Shown here piece after piece: positions 1 to 9,043 of a stretch of 64,000 nt of DNA. Below the pieces are notes generated by a model. The model saw only the letters and a program-made list of their open reading frames with translations. It did no database searches and was not told the DNA's origin. Each line of letters starts with the position of its first letter. Within the stretch, counting starts at the first letter, position 1. Origin of the DNA: Moanibacter sp964542645 (GTDB lineage: Bacteria; Verrucomicrobiota; Verrucomicrobiia; Opitutales; UBA2987); the NCBI GenBank assembly GCA_964542645.1, contig CAZIUG010000008.1, forward strand, positions 496,001 through 560,000, read 5' to 3'. The translations under genes were made by a program, and so were the position numbers.

Positions 1-1639
1 CTCGCAGTTTCACTTCAACTTGACCCTTCTCCAGCCCCCTTGGCGCCAAAGTAACCCTTATTGGGATGCCAATCAGATCCGCATCGTTAAATTTCACTCC
101 CGCACGTTCTTTTCGGTCATCCAACAGCACTTCGAATCCAACAGACTCGAGATCCTGGTAGAGCTTATCAGCTACTTCCAATTTTTTGTTTGAAATCACT
201 ATCATATGGACTTGAAACGGGGCTAATTCCATAGGCCAGAGGATCCCCTGTTCGTCGTGATGCTCTTCAATTACACATGCCATCAAGCGCCCAACTCCGA
301 TCCCGTATGATCCCATCACTAGTGGACGCGATCTCCCGGACTCATCCAAGACACATGCCTCTAGGCCTTCGCTGTACTTGGTTCCCAATTTGAAAATATT
401 TCCCACCTCTATACCGCGTGTCCGGCAAAGAGGTGCCCCACACGCGACACAAGGCATTCCCTCTTCCACTGCAACCAAATCGGTAACAAGATCTGCCTCA
501 TAATCCCTTCCCACATTTACATTCAGAAAATGATGATCTGCTTTGTTAGCACCCGAAACCAGGTTTTTCGTTTCTGCAACAAGCGGGTCCACGACAACAA
601 CGACATTTTTGTCGAGACCAATCGGCGAACCATATCCAGGCTCGCTCCCCGAATCCCTAATTTCTTGCTCAGTGGCAGGACGTAGTCCCATAGCCTTAAC
701 TGCATTCGAGAGCTTGGTCTCGCTCAATTCATAGTCCCCTCGAATCACAGCAAATATCATCTGCTCCATCCCATTAATCGAACCGACAAAGAATACCGCT
801 TTCGCCGTACTACTTGACGGTATGTCCAAAAACGTTGTCAATTCCTTGATTGTCTTGCAGTCCGGCGTATTCACTTCTTCAAGAGGTAACGCCCCAGTTC
901 GATCAGGACACTCCCTGCGAAAAACTGCTGCCTCGCGATTTGCACTATAATTACAATGGTTACAGATGATTAAAGTGTCCTCTCCTGCCGAATTTAGATA
1001 CATAAATTCATGCGCTCCACTTCCCCCCATAATCCCCGTGTCGCTCTGAACCGATATAACCGAATCAGCGAACCCAGAACGGTGGAACACCCTCTCATAA
1101 GCCCGAAACATCTTGTTGTAGCTCTCATCCAATCCGGCATTATCGAGATCGAAGCTGTACGCATCTTTCATCGTAAACTCTCTTACCCGGATAAGTCCTC
1201 CCCGACTGCGGGGTTCGTCCCGGAACTTGGTCTGAATCTGGAACACTGAGACGGGCAGTTGTTTATAACTGCGAAGAGCATGCCGAGCCAAGTCTGCCAC
1301 CGCTTCTTCGTGAGTCATGGCCAGACAAATGTCACGACCTGTCCTATCTTCCATCCTCAAGAGCTCCGGTCCGATTCCTTCCCATCGACCACTTCGCTGC
1401 CAAAGTTCTGCCGGATGAACAACCGGCATACTGAGTTCGACACAGCCAATTGCTATCATTTCCTCGCGGAGGATCGCTTCAATCTTTTGAGCCACTCTCA
1501 AGCCAAGTGGCAGATAGCTAAAAATCCCCGATGCCAAGGGACGAATTAATCCCGCTCGCAAGGACAATTGATGACTAATCAGATCCGCATCGCCCGGTGC
1601 TTCGCGAAGAGTTGGAATCAACATGCTACTGTAACGCAT
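1..1639 (-). CDS. proS: Proline--tRNA ligase (bacterial type), 3' end cut by window edge
   Basis: This gene charges tRNA-Pro with proline in the cytoplasm. It reads leftward from an ATG at 1639 and runs off the window, so about 546 codons are visible and only a short C-terminal piece is missing. The class II motif 2 region (FRDEPRSGG, then REFTMKDAYSF) lies near residues 137-160. The middle, about 240-400, is the YbaK-like editing insertion typical of bacterial-type ProRS. Motif 3 (GSYGIGVGRL) is near residue 440 and is followed by the anticodon-binding domain. It is divergent from amt, with 282 bases between the two starts. The identification is secure. Confidence 0.96.
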   Translation of the reverse strand, partial: MRYSSMLIPTLREAPGDADLISHQLSLRAGLIRPLASGIFSYLPLGLRVAQKIEAILREEMIAIGCVELSMPVVHPAELWQRSGRWEGIGPELLRMEDRTGRDICLAMTHEEAVADLARHALRSYKQLPVSVFQIQTKFRDEPRSRGGLIRVREFTMKDAYSFDLDNAGLDESYNKMFRAYERVFHRSGFADSVISVQSDTGIMGGSGAHEFMYLNSAGEDTLIICNHCNYSANREAAVFRRECPDRTGALPLEEVNTPDCKTIKELTTFLDIPSSSTAKAVFFVGSINGMEQMIFAVIRGDYELSETKLSNAVKAMGLRPATEQEIRDSGSEPGYGSPIGLDKNVVVVVDPLVAETKNLVSGANKADHHFLNVNVGRDYEADLVTDLVAVEEGMPCVACGAPLCRTRGIEVGNIFKLGTKYSEGLEACVLDESGRSRPLVMGSYGIGVGRLMACVIEEHHDEQGILWPMELAPFQVHMIVISNKKLEVADKLYQDLESVGFEVLLDDRKERAGVKFNDADLIGIPIRVTLAPRGLEKGQVEVKLR

Positions 1640-1795
1640 GAGTAGTTACTAAACAAAGATCCGGAAGATGGAAGCGTGAAACAAACGGAATTACTCCTGT
1701 TTTTTATTTCTCCACATAATTCATACACAGAAATTCGGAAACCCCAGTAATCTTGCAACCTCGAATTTAACTTCATTTTGCAATCTAGGTTTCAA

Positions 1796-1845
1796 AAGAT
1801 TCCGGGCCCCATTGGTCAAAAATGACCAATGGGGCCCGGAATCTT
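1796..1845. repeat. Perfect 23-bp inverted repeat with a 4-base AAAA loop
   Basis: The left arm is 1796-1818 and the right arm 1823-1845, with all 23 positions complementary and a loop of AAAA. The core of each arm is CCGGGCCCCATTGGTCA or its complement. No T tract follows on either strand, and the element sits between two divergent genes, so a simple terminator does not explain it well. It ends 5 bases before a sigma-54-like promoter. It could be an operator or upstream activator site, or a cruciform/RNA hairpin. Confidence 0.9.
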
Positions 1846-1849
1846 GGCT

Positions 1850-1865
1850 TGGCATGGTCTATGCT
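1850..1865 (+). promoter_or_regulatory. Sigma-54 (-24/-12) type promoter for amt-glnK
   Basis: The bases TGGCATGGTCTATGCT fit the RpoN consensus TGGCACG-N4-TTGCA with the correct 10-base spacing between the GG and GC pairs. The start of transcription would fall about 12 bases after the GC, near 1876, leaving a leader of roughly 45 bases before the amt ATG. Sigma-54 control of amt-glnK operons is well known in bacteria. The match was found by eye, and no activator gene is visible in the window. Confidence 0.7.
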
Positions 1866-1921
1866 GGATAGACGCATCTGATTTTCACCATTCGACTTGA
1901 ACCACGAATTCGGACCTCTTA

Positions 1922-3304
1922 ATGAATACTTCTGACACAATAGCTTACCCAAGAGGATTCAAAGCCTTCGCCTTGTTTCTCTTTAGCCCTATCCTCTTCG
2001 TTGCTTCAGGACTCACGGCTCAAGGGGAGGATTCCCTTTCTGCGGCAGCCGCTGAAGCAGCACCCGCTGCCATAAACTCCGGAGATACCGCATGGATGAT
2101 CGTCGCAACCGTCCTGGTTCTCTTCATGACCATTCCAGGTCTAGCACTTTTCTACGGGGGACTAGTCCGTACTAAAAACGTACTCTCCGTCCTCATGCAG
2201 TGTTTTGCCATGGCCGGTGTTATGACCATTCTTTGGGTCATCTACGGCTATAGCGTAGCCTTTAATACATCAGGAATGGAAGCGGGCACGATCAATCTGC
2301 ATTCATTTTTCGGAGGGCTCGGCACAGCTTTCCTATCTGGCATTGGAGTTGAAACCGTTTCCGGAACCATACCGGAAAGTGTGTTTATCACATTCCAAAT
2401 GACGTTCGCAATCATAACACCGGCACTGATTGTCGGCGCCTTCGCCGAACGGATGAAATTCACTGCAATGCTGCTTTTTTGCATCATCTGGTTCACCTTC
2501 TCTTATTTACCTGTCTGCCACATGGCGTGGGCTGGGGACGGGGCCCTCTTTGCCGAGTGGGGAGTGATCGACTTTGCCGGTGGCACTGTCGTTCATATCA
2601 ACGCTGGAATAGCAGGCCTGATAGCCTGTATTATGGTGGGAAAACGCAGGGGATTCGGAGTCGAACCGCTTACTCCACATAACGTACCTCTCACTGTTAT
2701 TGGGGCCTCTATGCTCTGGGTTGGTTGGTTTGGCTTCAATGCCGGCAGCGAGCTGGCGGCCGATGGCACAGCCGGCATGGCCCTACTTATCACACAAGTT
2801 GCTACCGCTACAGCCGCCGTTACCTGGATGATAGTTGAATGGATCAAAAATAAAGCTCCGACTGCAGTTGGGATGGCAACCGGAGCCGTAGCCGGATTGG
2901 TAGCGATTACACCTGCTTCCGGTTCAGTCGGTCCAGTCGGTGCATTAGTGATCGGGTTTGCATCCGGTTTCTGCTGCTATTTTGCCGCTACCTCCCTGAA
3001 ACGCATGCTCGGTTACGATGACAGCCTCGATGTATTTGGGGTTCACGGTATCGGAGGTATCGTTGGTGCTATTCTCACCGGTTGTCTATTTATCGCAGAT
3101 GGCGGAGTGGAGAGTTTTAAAATCGGGACTCAGACCTGGATTCAAATCAAGAGCGTCATTGTCACTATCATCTGGAGCGGTGTCGTCTCTATTGTCGCCC
3201 TTTTCATTGTCGGAAAAATCGTCGGGCTTAGGGTAAGCGAGGAGGATGAAGAGACTGGTCTCGATCTCAGTACACACGGGGAAACAGGATACACCACTCA
3301 CTGA
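1922..3304 (+). CDS. amtB: Ammonium transporter (Amt/MEP/Rh family)
   Basis: This is a trimeric inner-membrane channel for ammonium uptake, 460 residues. An N-terminal signal peptide of about 33 residues (hydrophobic stretch then SGLTAQG) precedes a small alanine-rich segment. Eleven membrane helices follow, the usual number for mature Amt. The twin pore histidines are present: His225 in VVHINAG and His375 in GVHGIGG. The phrase FYGGLVRTKNVLS near residue 75 is a family hallmark. It is followed 80 bases later by glnK, the standard pairing in which the PII protein plugs the channel when nitrogen is plentiful. A sigma-54-like promoter lies just upstream. Confidence 0.97.
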   Translation: MNTSDTIAYPRGFKAFALFLFSPILFVASGLTAQGEDSLSAAAAEAAPAAINSGDTAWMIVATVLVLFMTIPGLALFYGGLVRTKNVLSVLMQCFAMAGVMTILWVIYGYSVAFNTSGMEAGTINLHSFFGGLGTAFLSGIGVETVSGTIPESVFITFQMTFAIITPALIVGAFAERMKFTAMLLFCIIWFTFSYLPVCHMAWAGDGALFAEWGVIDFAGGTVVHINAGIAGLIACIMVGKRRGFGVEPLTPHNVPLTVIGASMLWVGWFGFNAGSELAADGTAGMALLITQVATATAAVTWMIVEWIKNKAPTAVGMATGAVAGLVAITPASGSVGPVGALVIGFASGFCCYFAATSLKRMLGYDDSLDVFGVHGIGGIVGAILTGCLFIADGGVESFKIGTQTWIQIKSVIVTIIWSGVVSIVALFIVGKIVGLRVSEEDEETGLDLSTHGETGYTTH

Positions 3305-3384
3305 GCACTCGTTACTCGATTAATGCCTAAATAAACCGCTTCTACTCTTTCGGGAAATACCCCTTCAATACAGAAAGACCCTTC

Positions 3385-3723
3385 ATGAAACTCATCAAAG
3401 CCATAATTAAGCCCTTCAAACTCGAGGAGGTTAAAGACAGCCTCACGGAATTAGGAATCGAAGGTATGACCGTTACCGAAGTCAAAGGTTTCGGACGACA
3501 GAAAGGTCACACCGAAATTTATCGCGGAAGTGAATACACCGTCGACTTCCTGCCCAAGGTAATGCTTGATATAGCAGTTACCGACGATCAGGTAGCATCT
3601 ACTATTGAATCCATAAAAAAAGCTGGCCGTACTGGTAAGATCGGTGATGGGAAAATCTTTGTCTTGTCCATCGAGGCTGCGTATCGAATCCGGACCGACG
3701 AAGTCGCCGAAGCTGCCATCTAA
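3385..3723 (+). CDS. glnK: Nitrogen regulatory protein P-II (GlnK/GlnB)
   Basis: This is a 112-residue trimeric signalling protein that senses ATP/ADP and 2-oxoglutarate and controls AmtB and nitrogen metabolism. The length is the family's normal one. The T-loop tyrosine that is uridylylated in many bacteria is present as Tyr51 in RGSEYTVDF. The C-terminal signature (GKIGDGKIFV) is intact. It lies directly after amtB in the same direction, so the two are almost certainly one transcript, ended by the hairpin at 3814. Whether it is a GlnK or GlnB by sequence cannot be decided here; the amt linkage argues for GlnK. Confidence 0.97.
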   Translation: MKLIKAIIKPFKLEEVKDSLTELGIEGMTVTEVKGFGRQKGHTEIYRGSEYTVDFLPKVMLDIAVTDDQVASTIESIKKAGRTGKIGDGKIFVLSIEAAYRIRTDEVAEAAI

Positions 3724-3766
3724 ATGTGTTGAGGTTACTTCGTTAGACGCTCCACCTCCAAAGCGT

Positions 3767-3786
3767 CCCGTCCTCACGGGGACGGG
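3767..3786 (+). other. Short GC-rich hairpin after glnK
   Basis: CCCGTCC at 3767-3773 pairs with GGACGGG at 3780-3786 around a 6-base loop. There is no T tract after it. It lies 44 bases after the glnK stop and before the true terminator, so it may stabilise the 3' end of the operon message. Confidence 0.45.
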
Positions 3787-3813
3787 GAGTTAAAGGGAGT
3801 CTCGTTTTTATCT

Positions 3814-3856
3814 AATACACCCCTGCATGGTGAAGTCGCAGGGGTGTATTATTTTT
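3814..3856 (+). terminator. Rho-independent terminator of amt-glnK
   Basis: AATACACCCCTGC (3814-3826) pairs perfectly with GCAGGGGTGTATT (3838-3850) around an 11-base loop, and the stem is followed by ATTTTT. This is a classic intrinsic terminator on the plus strand, about 90 bases after the glnK stop. Confidence 0.85.
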
Positions 3857-4319
3857 CGGTGTAGTTTAAATCCTCCTAGCCTCCTGTAATTTGTAAGGTT
3901 TTGAATTCCAGGGGCTGTCTTGACCCAAGTCCCCTATTTATTGGATTCACTGTGAAAGGTCAGCTTGGGTTAATACTTCCGTCCGAAATCGATCAGAAAT
4001 CCGGGAGGTGTTCTTTAATAAGGTCATCAAATCCTGTAACCCGCCTGTGTTTTGGCACAGGCACACTCCCCTCTGGTATGCTTCTCTTGATTAAAAGGAT
4101 TCCGCAAGGTGCTCTCCCCGCGAAAAATCCTTCTATATCAATAAGGGAGGGGTCCCAATGGGAGTTAACCATCGGCAAATAAGAAACTTCTCCCCTAATC
4201 CACCCCTTCCATAAACCTATTCATTGCCTATATTTAGCAGCTGGGCTAGAAGTAATCAATTTTGATTAGCCTTTCGACTGTTGAGTCGACCAAGATTAGA
4301 AGTACCTACTATTTCTTAT
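3857..4319. other. Gene-free stretch between glnK terminator and the RraA-like gene
   Basis: No convincing gene is seen. Open frames of up to 93 codons exist on both strands but have low-complexity, family-less translations and no good ribosome binding site. A small hairpin (GCCTGTG at 4043-4049 with CACAGGC at 4056-4062) is the only visible structure. Confidence 0.5.
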
Positions 4320-5039
4320 TTATTGCTCACTTTTCGTTCTTTTCAAAACCTCATATTCATCCAAAAGTTCTTTCCCCGGAGGATAAGTGCCATCCAAAGA
4401 AGCCCCGGCCCGGATTTTTCCCATTAGAAACTCTTCCTGCTCTTCCATATCTTTAGCCTCTTCAGCGACTCGCTCGGCCAAATGCGAGGGAACCACTACT
4501 ACCCCTTCTCCGTCACCCACAATAATATCTCCTGGGAAAACCGCTACGCCCCCACAAGCAATCGGTACTTCGATTTCGCTTGGATGGTGTACTGTGACAT
4601 TAGCATGGGCATTCATCGAGCGAGCGAAGGCTGGGAATCCACTTCTTTCTATTTCCAAACTATCCCTGTAGGCACCATCCGTTACAACACCAGCTGCACC
4701 ACGAACTTGAAGACGGGCTGCTAGAATAGCACCTAACCCTCCAGCCCGATCATCTCCTCGAGCATCTATCACAAAAACATCGCCGGAAGAAATGTTCTCG
4801 ATGCCTACTCGTTGGAGATTGGTTAGGTTATCCACTGGAAGATCGTCGAGATCTTCTCGCGCTGGGATATAACGGAGTGTAAATGCTGGCCCCGCCATCT
4901 TAGCCTTCGAGCTAAGAGGAGTAACTCCATACATAGCACTATGTCTAATTCCAGAGTTCTTTAGCACCGTTGTGATGGTTGCGGTGCTCGGCTTCAGTAA
5001 TTGGTTAACTGTTTGAGTAGAGACATATGTTTTCTTCAT
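4320..5039 (-). CDS. RraA family protein (HMG/CHA aldolase-like)
   Basis: This 239-residue protein belongs to the RraA/DlpA fold family. Members are either regulators of RNase E or class II aldolases/decarboxylases acting on 4-hydroxy-4-methyl-2-oxoglutarate and oxaloacetate. The conserved substrate and metal segment GGLGAILAARLQVRGAAG followed by DGAYRD lies at residues 100-126. The second family block, FPGDIIVGDGEGVVVVP, is at 168-184. The length, longer than the roughly 160 residues of E. coli RraA, fits the aldolase-like branch. Because the surrounding genes are catabolic, an enzyme role is more likely than RNase control. The start is the ATG at 5039 with AAAGG eight bases upstream. Confidence 0.85.
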   Translation of the reverse strand: MKKTYVSTQTVNQLLKPSTATITTVLKNSGIRHSAMYGVTPLSSKAKMAGPAFTLRYIPAREDLDDLPVDNLTNLQRVGIENISSGDVFVIDARGDDRAGGLGAILAARLQVRGAAGVVTDGAYRDSLEIERSGFPAFARSMNAHANVTVHHPSEIEVPIACGGVAVFPGDIIVGDGEGVVVVPSHLAERVAEEAKDMEEQEEFLMGKIRAGASLDGTYPPGKELLDEYEVLKRTKSEQ

Positions 5040-5374
5040 TGGAGGGACCTTTCGAGCTTATCATTTGGTTTTGGCAGAAAAGATCAACCATCCCATTAGA
5101 TCGAACGATCTCCGCCAAGCAAGCTACCTTAGATTCTAAGGTAGCTTGCTTCTTATAAGATACTGAATGCTTTTGAATCTGCCTCGTGAATATCAATCAG
5201 AAATTGCAGTGAGCTACTTTACTATCTTCTTCAGTATAACAAATCAAGAGCGTACCCGAAGCCAGAATTACTTCCCTTAGATTTAAAGTAACATTCTCTT
5301 TCCATTCACGGTTCATTACTTAGACCGATTCTTTGATTTTCAGCGCACACTGCTCACTATGATCTACATAGAAC
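5040..5374. other. Intergenic stretch holding one strong hairpin
   Basis: No gene is supported here. A frame of 63 codons reading leftward contains the palindrome described separately and has no recognisable product. Promoter signals for the RraA-like gene must lie here but none stands out by eye. Confidence 0.45.
5117..5151. repeat. Perfect 15-bp inverted repeat, terminator-like without T tract
   Basis: AAGCAAGCTACCTTA (5117-5131) is exactly complementary to 5137-5151 around the loop GATTC. It lies about 225 bases after the aldo/keto reductase stop and about 80 bases before the RraA-like start, both on the minus strand. There is no T run on either side. It may end the aldo/keto reductase transcript, or act as an operator or leader hairpin for the RraA-like gene. 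Confidence 0.75.
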
Positions 5375-6349
5375 TCACCGATTATATTGGAAATGCCTTC
5401 CTCGGATCCGTTGCCATAATTCATCACAGGCCTTAAGCATTCCTTCACCTAAATTCCGAGCCTCAATTGACTTAAGATTTGATTCCAAATGCTCGATTTT
5501 TGACACGCCCATAATTACAGCATCCACAAAGGGATGAGAAGTAAGCCACCTGAAAGAAAGCTCGCCTAACGAAATGCCAGCATCATCTGCCAATCTTCCC
5601 AACCGCTCCACCACTTCGAAATTCACCTTCTGCCAAAACCGGCTATAGTATTCTTCGTTACAATCGAATCGCGTACCACCAATAGGACCTGTAGCAAGAT
5701 CGTGCTTCCCTGTTAGGAGGCCTCCAGCCAGCGGATTATAGACGCACATTCCCATTTTCTCATATTCAGAAAATTCGACACATTCCTCCTCGATACTACG
5801 AGTGATCAAGTTATAAGGGACCTGCATCACGACCGGCTTCGCCCAATGAAATTGGTCCGCTTTCAATCGCGCTTCCATCATCTGCCAAGACGCATAGTTC
5901 GACATCCCTACATACAGCACTTTCCCCTGACGAACCAACATATCGAAAGCGGCCAAAGTCTCTTCGATTGGTGTTTCACGATCCGGCTTGTGCATATAAC
6001 AAATATCTAGGGTTTCCACCTGTAGACGCTTGAGACTCGCCTCTACTCCCTGGATCACATGCCACCGATGTAGACCTGAATCTCGATACTTATCTGGACC
6101 CATCGGGTTGCACACCTTGCTAGCAACAACAATCCCATCCCGTTTGCGTTTAAGTACCTTCCCCACGATTTCTTCACTCTTCCCTTTGCCATATCCATCC
6201 GCAGTATCTATGAAATTAACCCCTCCATCAATTGCTCTTTCAATCATGCGGACGGACTCTCCCTCATCCGCTTGCTGCCCAAATGTCATTGTCCCTAAAC
6301 ACAGCCGAGAGACTCTACAACCTGTTCCACGTAATCTTTTATATTCCAT
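5375..6349 (-). CDS. Aldo/keto reductase
   Basis: This is a 324-residue NAD(P)H-dependent TIM-barrel oxidoreductase that interconverts aldehydes or ketones and alcohols in the cytoplasm. The catalytic tetrad is visible: Asp48 and Tyr53 in DTADGYGKG, Lys78 in VASKV and His120 in CYMHKPD. The opening GTGCRVSRLCLGTMTFG is typical of the AKR branch that includes sugar dehydrogenases and YajO/Tas-like enzymes. It stands alone on the minus strand, divergent from a Gfo/Idh oxidoreductase gene with 141 bases between the starts, which suggests a shared control region and a linked sugar pathway. The exact substrate is unknown. Confidence 0.93.
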   Translation of the reverse strand: MEYKRLRGTGCRVSRLCLGTMTFGQQADEGESVRMIERAIDGGVNFIDTADGYGKGKSEEIVGKVLKRKRDGIVVASKVCNPMGPDKYRDSGLHRWHVIQGVEASLKRLQVETLDICYMHKPDRETPIEETLAAFDMLVRQGKVLYVGMSNYASWQMMEARLKADQFHWAKPVVMQVPYNLITRSIEEECVEFSEYEKMGMCVYNPLAGGLLTGKHDLATGPIGGTRFDCNEEYYSRFWQKVNFEVVERLGRLADDAGISLGELSFRWLTSHPFVDAVIMGVSKIEHLESNLKSIEARNLGEGMLKACDELWQRIRGRHFQYNR

Positions 6350-6490
6350 TTTAACCTTCCTCTTTCCCCTTATGTTTGAATCTTTAACTAAATACTCAAT
6401 AATTTCATGTGCTTTTTAGAAAATACCTGTAACCGTTGGTTCTGATAATCCGTAAAACTAATCTTCTCCCAATCACTCGAAAAAAGGACT

Positions 6491-7519
6491 ATGATGAGTC
6501 ATCAAATAAAACTCCCGAAGTCACTAGGGGTCTCCGTGATCGGGCTGGGGCGCATTGGTCCAAGTCATGCGAAAATTGTATCGGAATCCCCTCATGCTAC
6601 TCTCAAGGCACTCGTTGATACAAATGAGGAAAGGCTTGAGGAAGTTTCTAAGGGTTTTCCCGAAGTTTCCTGTTACACGGATTACACTGCGGCTCTCCAA
6701 AGGGACGACGTACATGTTGCCCTCATCTGTCTTCCCCACGGGATACATCGCGATTGTGCAATGGTCGCGGCAAGTGCCGGAAAGCATATTCTTATCGAAA
6801 AACCGCTTGCTTGCACTGTAAGTGAATGCGACGAAATCTTAAAGACCGCTGTGGATCACAAGGTAACAGTCATGCCCGCCCACACCCAGCGCTTTCTTCC
6901 TCAAATTAGTAAAGTGAAGGAGATCCTGGATTCGGGTGAACTCGGGAAGCCTATAATGGCTATCGACTACTGGCATAAACCCTTTAACCTGGCATCCCGT
7001 CCAAGATGGATGTTAAGTTCAGAGACCGGAGGCGGCATGGCTCTCATGGACGGCACTCATATGATCGACCGCTTACTGTGGTTTTTTGGCGCTGAAGTAG
7101 CTAGCGTATCAGGAACGGAGGGTAATTTTGCCTTTCCTCAAGTCAACGCGGATGATACTAGTATGGCACTCTTACGCTGGAAGAACGGATTAATCGCTAC
7201 CATTAGCCGCCAAGCTTACAGTACAGGAGTAACTATATTTGGCGGCGATATCACCTGCACCAAAGGTCAAATTAAATTTAGGATGCCCTACGGAAAGGAC
7301 GGTGAAAGCGGAGTTTGGATCGGACGCAAAGAAAAGTATTCTGCTGTTGAGCTCGACACCACTCAACACTCCTTGGAAAGAGAAATTGAAGGCTTCCTGT
7401 CCGCTTTGAAAAATGGAACTGAGCCCCCAATAACTGGCGCCCACGGAAGACAAGTAATCCAAATCACTGAGGCTATTAGCCACTCTTCCATAACCAGCCG
7501 CGAGGTGTGGCTGGACTGA
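6491..7519 (+). CDS. Gfo/Idh/MocA family oxidoreductase (myo-inositol dehydrogenase-like)
   Basis: This 342-residue enzyme has an N-terminal Rossmann domain with the dinucleotide motif GLGRIG at residues 18-23 and the family's catalytic lysine in EKP (ILIEKPLAC, near residue 100). The C-terminal alpha/beta domain follows from about residue 130. Such enzymes oxidise or reduce sugars and inositols using NAD(P). The start ATG at 6491 has AAGGA close upstream. It is divergent from the aldo/keto reductase and convergent with the Nramp-like gene. Similarity to inositol 2-dehydrogenase is the family default and the substrate is not proven. Confidence 0.93.
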   Translation: MMSHQIKLPKSLGVSVIGLGRIGPSHAKIVSESPHATLKALVDTNEERLEEVSKGFPEVSCYTDYTAALQRDDVHVALICLPHGIHRDCAMVAASAGKHILIEKPLACTVSECDEILKTAVDHKVTVMPAHTQRFLPQISKVKEILDSGELGKPIMAIDYWHKPFNLASRPRWMLSSETGGGMALMDGTHMIDRLLWFFGAEVASVSGTEGNFAFPQVNADDTSMALLRWKNGLIATISRQAYSTGVTIFGGDITCTKGQIKFRMPYGKDGESGVWIGRKEKYSAVELDTTQHSLEREIEGFLSALKNGTEPPITGAHGRQVIQITEAISHSSITSREVWLD

Positions 7520-7591
7520 TCGAGTCAATCACAATTCATATTATCTTCGAATACCCTGTCTCTCAGTTGTTCTTCCACTCCTCAATTACTG

Positions 7592-9043
7592 TTACCTCCA
7601 CAATTTCGGCAGTTGATCCATCAACGTCATAATGGTAAAGAAGCCAAAGAAGCCACACGCCCAAAGAATCGCGATTTTACGCATTAATCCCATTCCGACC
7701 GGCCCACGAAGAACTCGGTTATTCATCCAAAAAAGAAGGACCGAATAGACCAACATTACTCCCCCATTGAGAGATGCACTCAAAACGAGAAGGACGAGCG
7801 GTTGATTAAATCCCTCAATCACCAATCCTAGGATCATGATTAGACAACCTAATCCGATCTGACTCCACAGAAGAATAAAATAAAGCCGTTCCTTTGTCCA
7901 CTTTTTATTATTTCTCAACCAATTAACCTTAATAATGTCCGATGAGATCCGGGCTCCCGCATCGAGAATACCGAGTTCCGTGGTAAGGAGAATAGCGATC
8001 CCCATCCAGTGAAAGAAGTGTCGAAAGAAGCCCCCATATCGCGCACCAATATAATCTCCTTGAACAGCAATAAACCCCATTCCCTGCTCTAAACCTGGCT
8101 CCCCACTAGTAGTTGCATAAGCAATAAGGGAGAGAAACATAAGAGAGAGTACGGAAAGGAGAAAGAAGGTGATCAAATGCTCTAAGTTCGCTGCTTTCCA
8201 CCAGGCCCGCCAACGGTTCATATTCTCCTCAGTAGGTTCAAAATGATAGCCGATATCGGAAACGACTTCCTTCTTTCCCGTTAAAGGGCTCGTTAAACGC
8301 CCGATGTAGGCACCCATGCCATAGCCCTTATCTCTCAAAAAATCGCTCTGCGCCAAGTTCATCGTCCCTCCAGCCCCGGCAAACGCAACCGCACCTAGCA
8401 ATAGTTGCGTATCGATACCTTCCGGAATGGTACCGATGCTGGCTATCCCTCTTAGCATATCTCCAACGTGAACAAGATCAACCAGGAGGAAAAAGAGCAC
8501 AAAGAGAAAAACCATGACCGTGCCAACCAGAACAATCTGGATTCTCTCGACGGTGTTGTAAACTACCGGTCCTAAAGTCAGAGCCAAACCTACGACGATT
8601 AAACTCAAAATCGAGTATAAAACCCGCACTCCCTCACCTCCCCCAATTTCCCAGGTCAAGAGAGTAGCTGCACCCGATGCCCACCCTGGCCACATCCATG
8701 GTATTACATTACAGAGGAGAAAGATCCACGCCCAATGTTTCCAAAGTCGGCAGAAGCCGGTCACAGCAGTCTCACCTGTTGCCAAAGTCCAACGCTCAAC
8801 TTCCATGTTAATAAAATACTGGGTTGTCACTCCCAACATGCAGGCCCAGAAAATAGTGAATCCGTATTTGTAGGTGATAAACGGCCAGAGCACAAACTCG
8901 CCGCTACCCAAAGCCAAACCTAAGAGCAATACGCTCGGCCCCATCAGTTTTCGCCATGACGGAGCTTCCGGCAAATCACGGTAGCGAACCGGTGGTAGAT
9001 TATCAGACGGGATAACTTCGTGCGGAACAGATTTTTCGACCAT
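7592..9043 (-). CDS. Nramp-family-like membrane transporter, divergent clade (first of pair)
   Basis: This roughly 483-residue membrane protein has about 11 hydrophobic segments and the LeuT-like layout of the Nramp family. After a soluble N-terminus, the first helix reads GPSVLLLGLALGSGEFVLWP. The metal-binding DPGN motif of true Nramp proteins is replaced there by a GSGEF pattern. In the sixth-helix region the MPH motif is also absent (AFAGAGGTMNLAQSDF instead). It is therefore a relative whose cargo may not be manganese or iron. The start is taken at the ATG at 9043; a TTG at 9094 would add 17 residues. It is divergent from a second homologue, with a palindromic site between them. Confidence 0.8.
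   Translation of the reverse strand: MVEKSVPHEVIPSDNLPPVRYRDLPEAPSWRKLMGPSVLLLGLALGSGEFVLWPFITYKYGFTIFWACMLGVTTQYFINMEVERWTLATGETAVTGFCRLWKHWAWIFLLCNVIPWMWPGWASGAATLLTWEIGGGEGVRVLYSILSLIVVGLALTLGPVVYNTVERIQIVLVGTVMVFLFVLFFLLVDLVHVGDMLRGIASIGTIPEGIDTQLLLGAVAFAGAGGTMNLAQSDFLRDKGYGMGAYIGRLTSPLTGKKEVVSDIGYHFEPTEENMNRWRAWWKAANLEHLITFFLLSVLSLMFLSLIAYATTSGEPGLEQGMGFIAVQGDYIGARYGGFFRHFFHWMGIAILLTTELGILDAGARISSDIIKVNWLRNNKKWTKERLYFILLWSQIGLGCLIMILGLVIEGFNQPLVLLVLSASLNGGVMLVYSVLLFWMNNRVLRGPVGMGLMRKIAILWACGFFGFFTIMTLMDQLPKLWR

Noticed and set aside
3901..4182. A 93-codon plus-strand frame and a 61-codon minus-strand frame
   Set aside because: Translations show no family features, and no good ribosome site or codon-use pattern separates them from noise.
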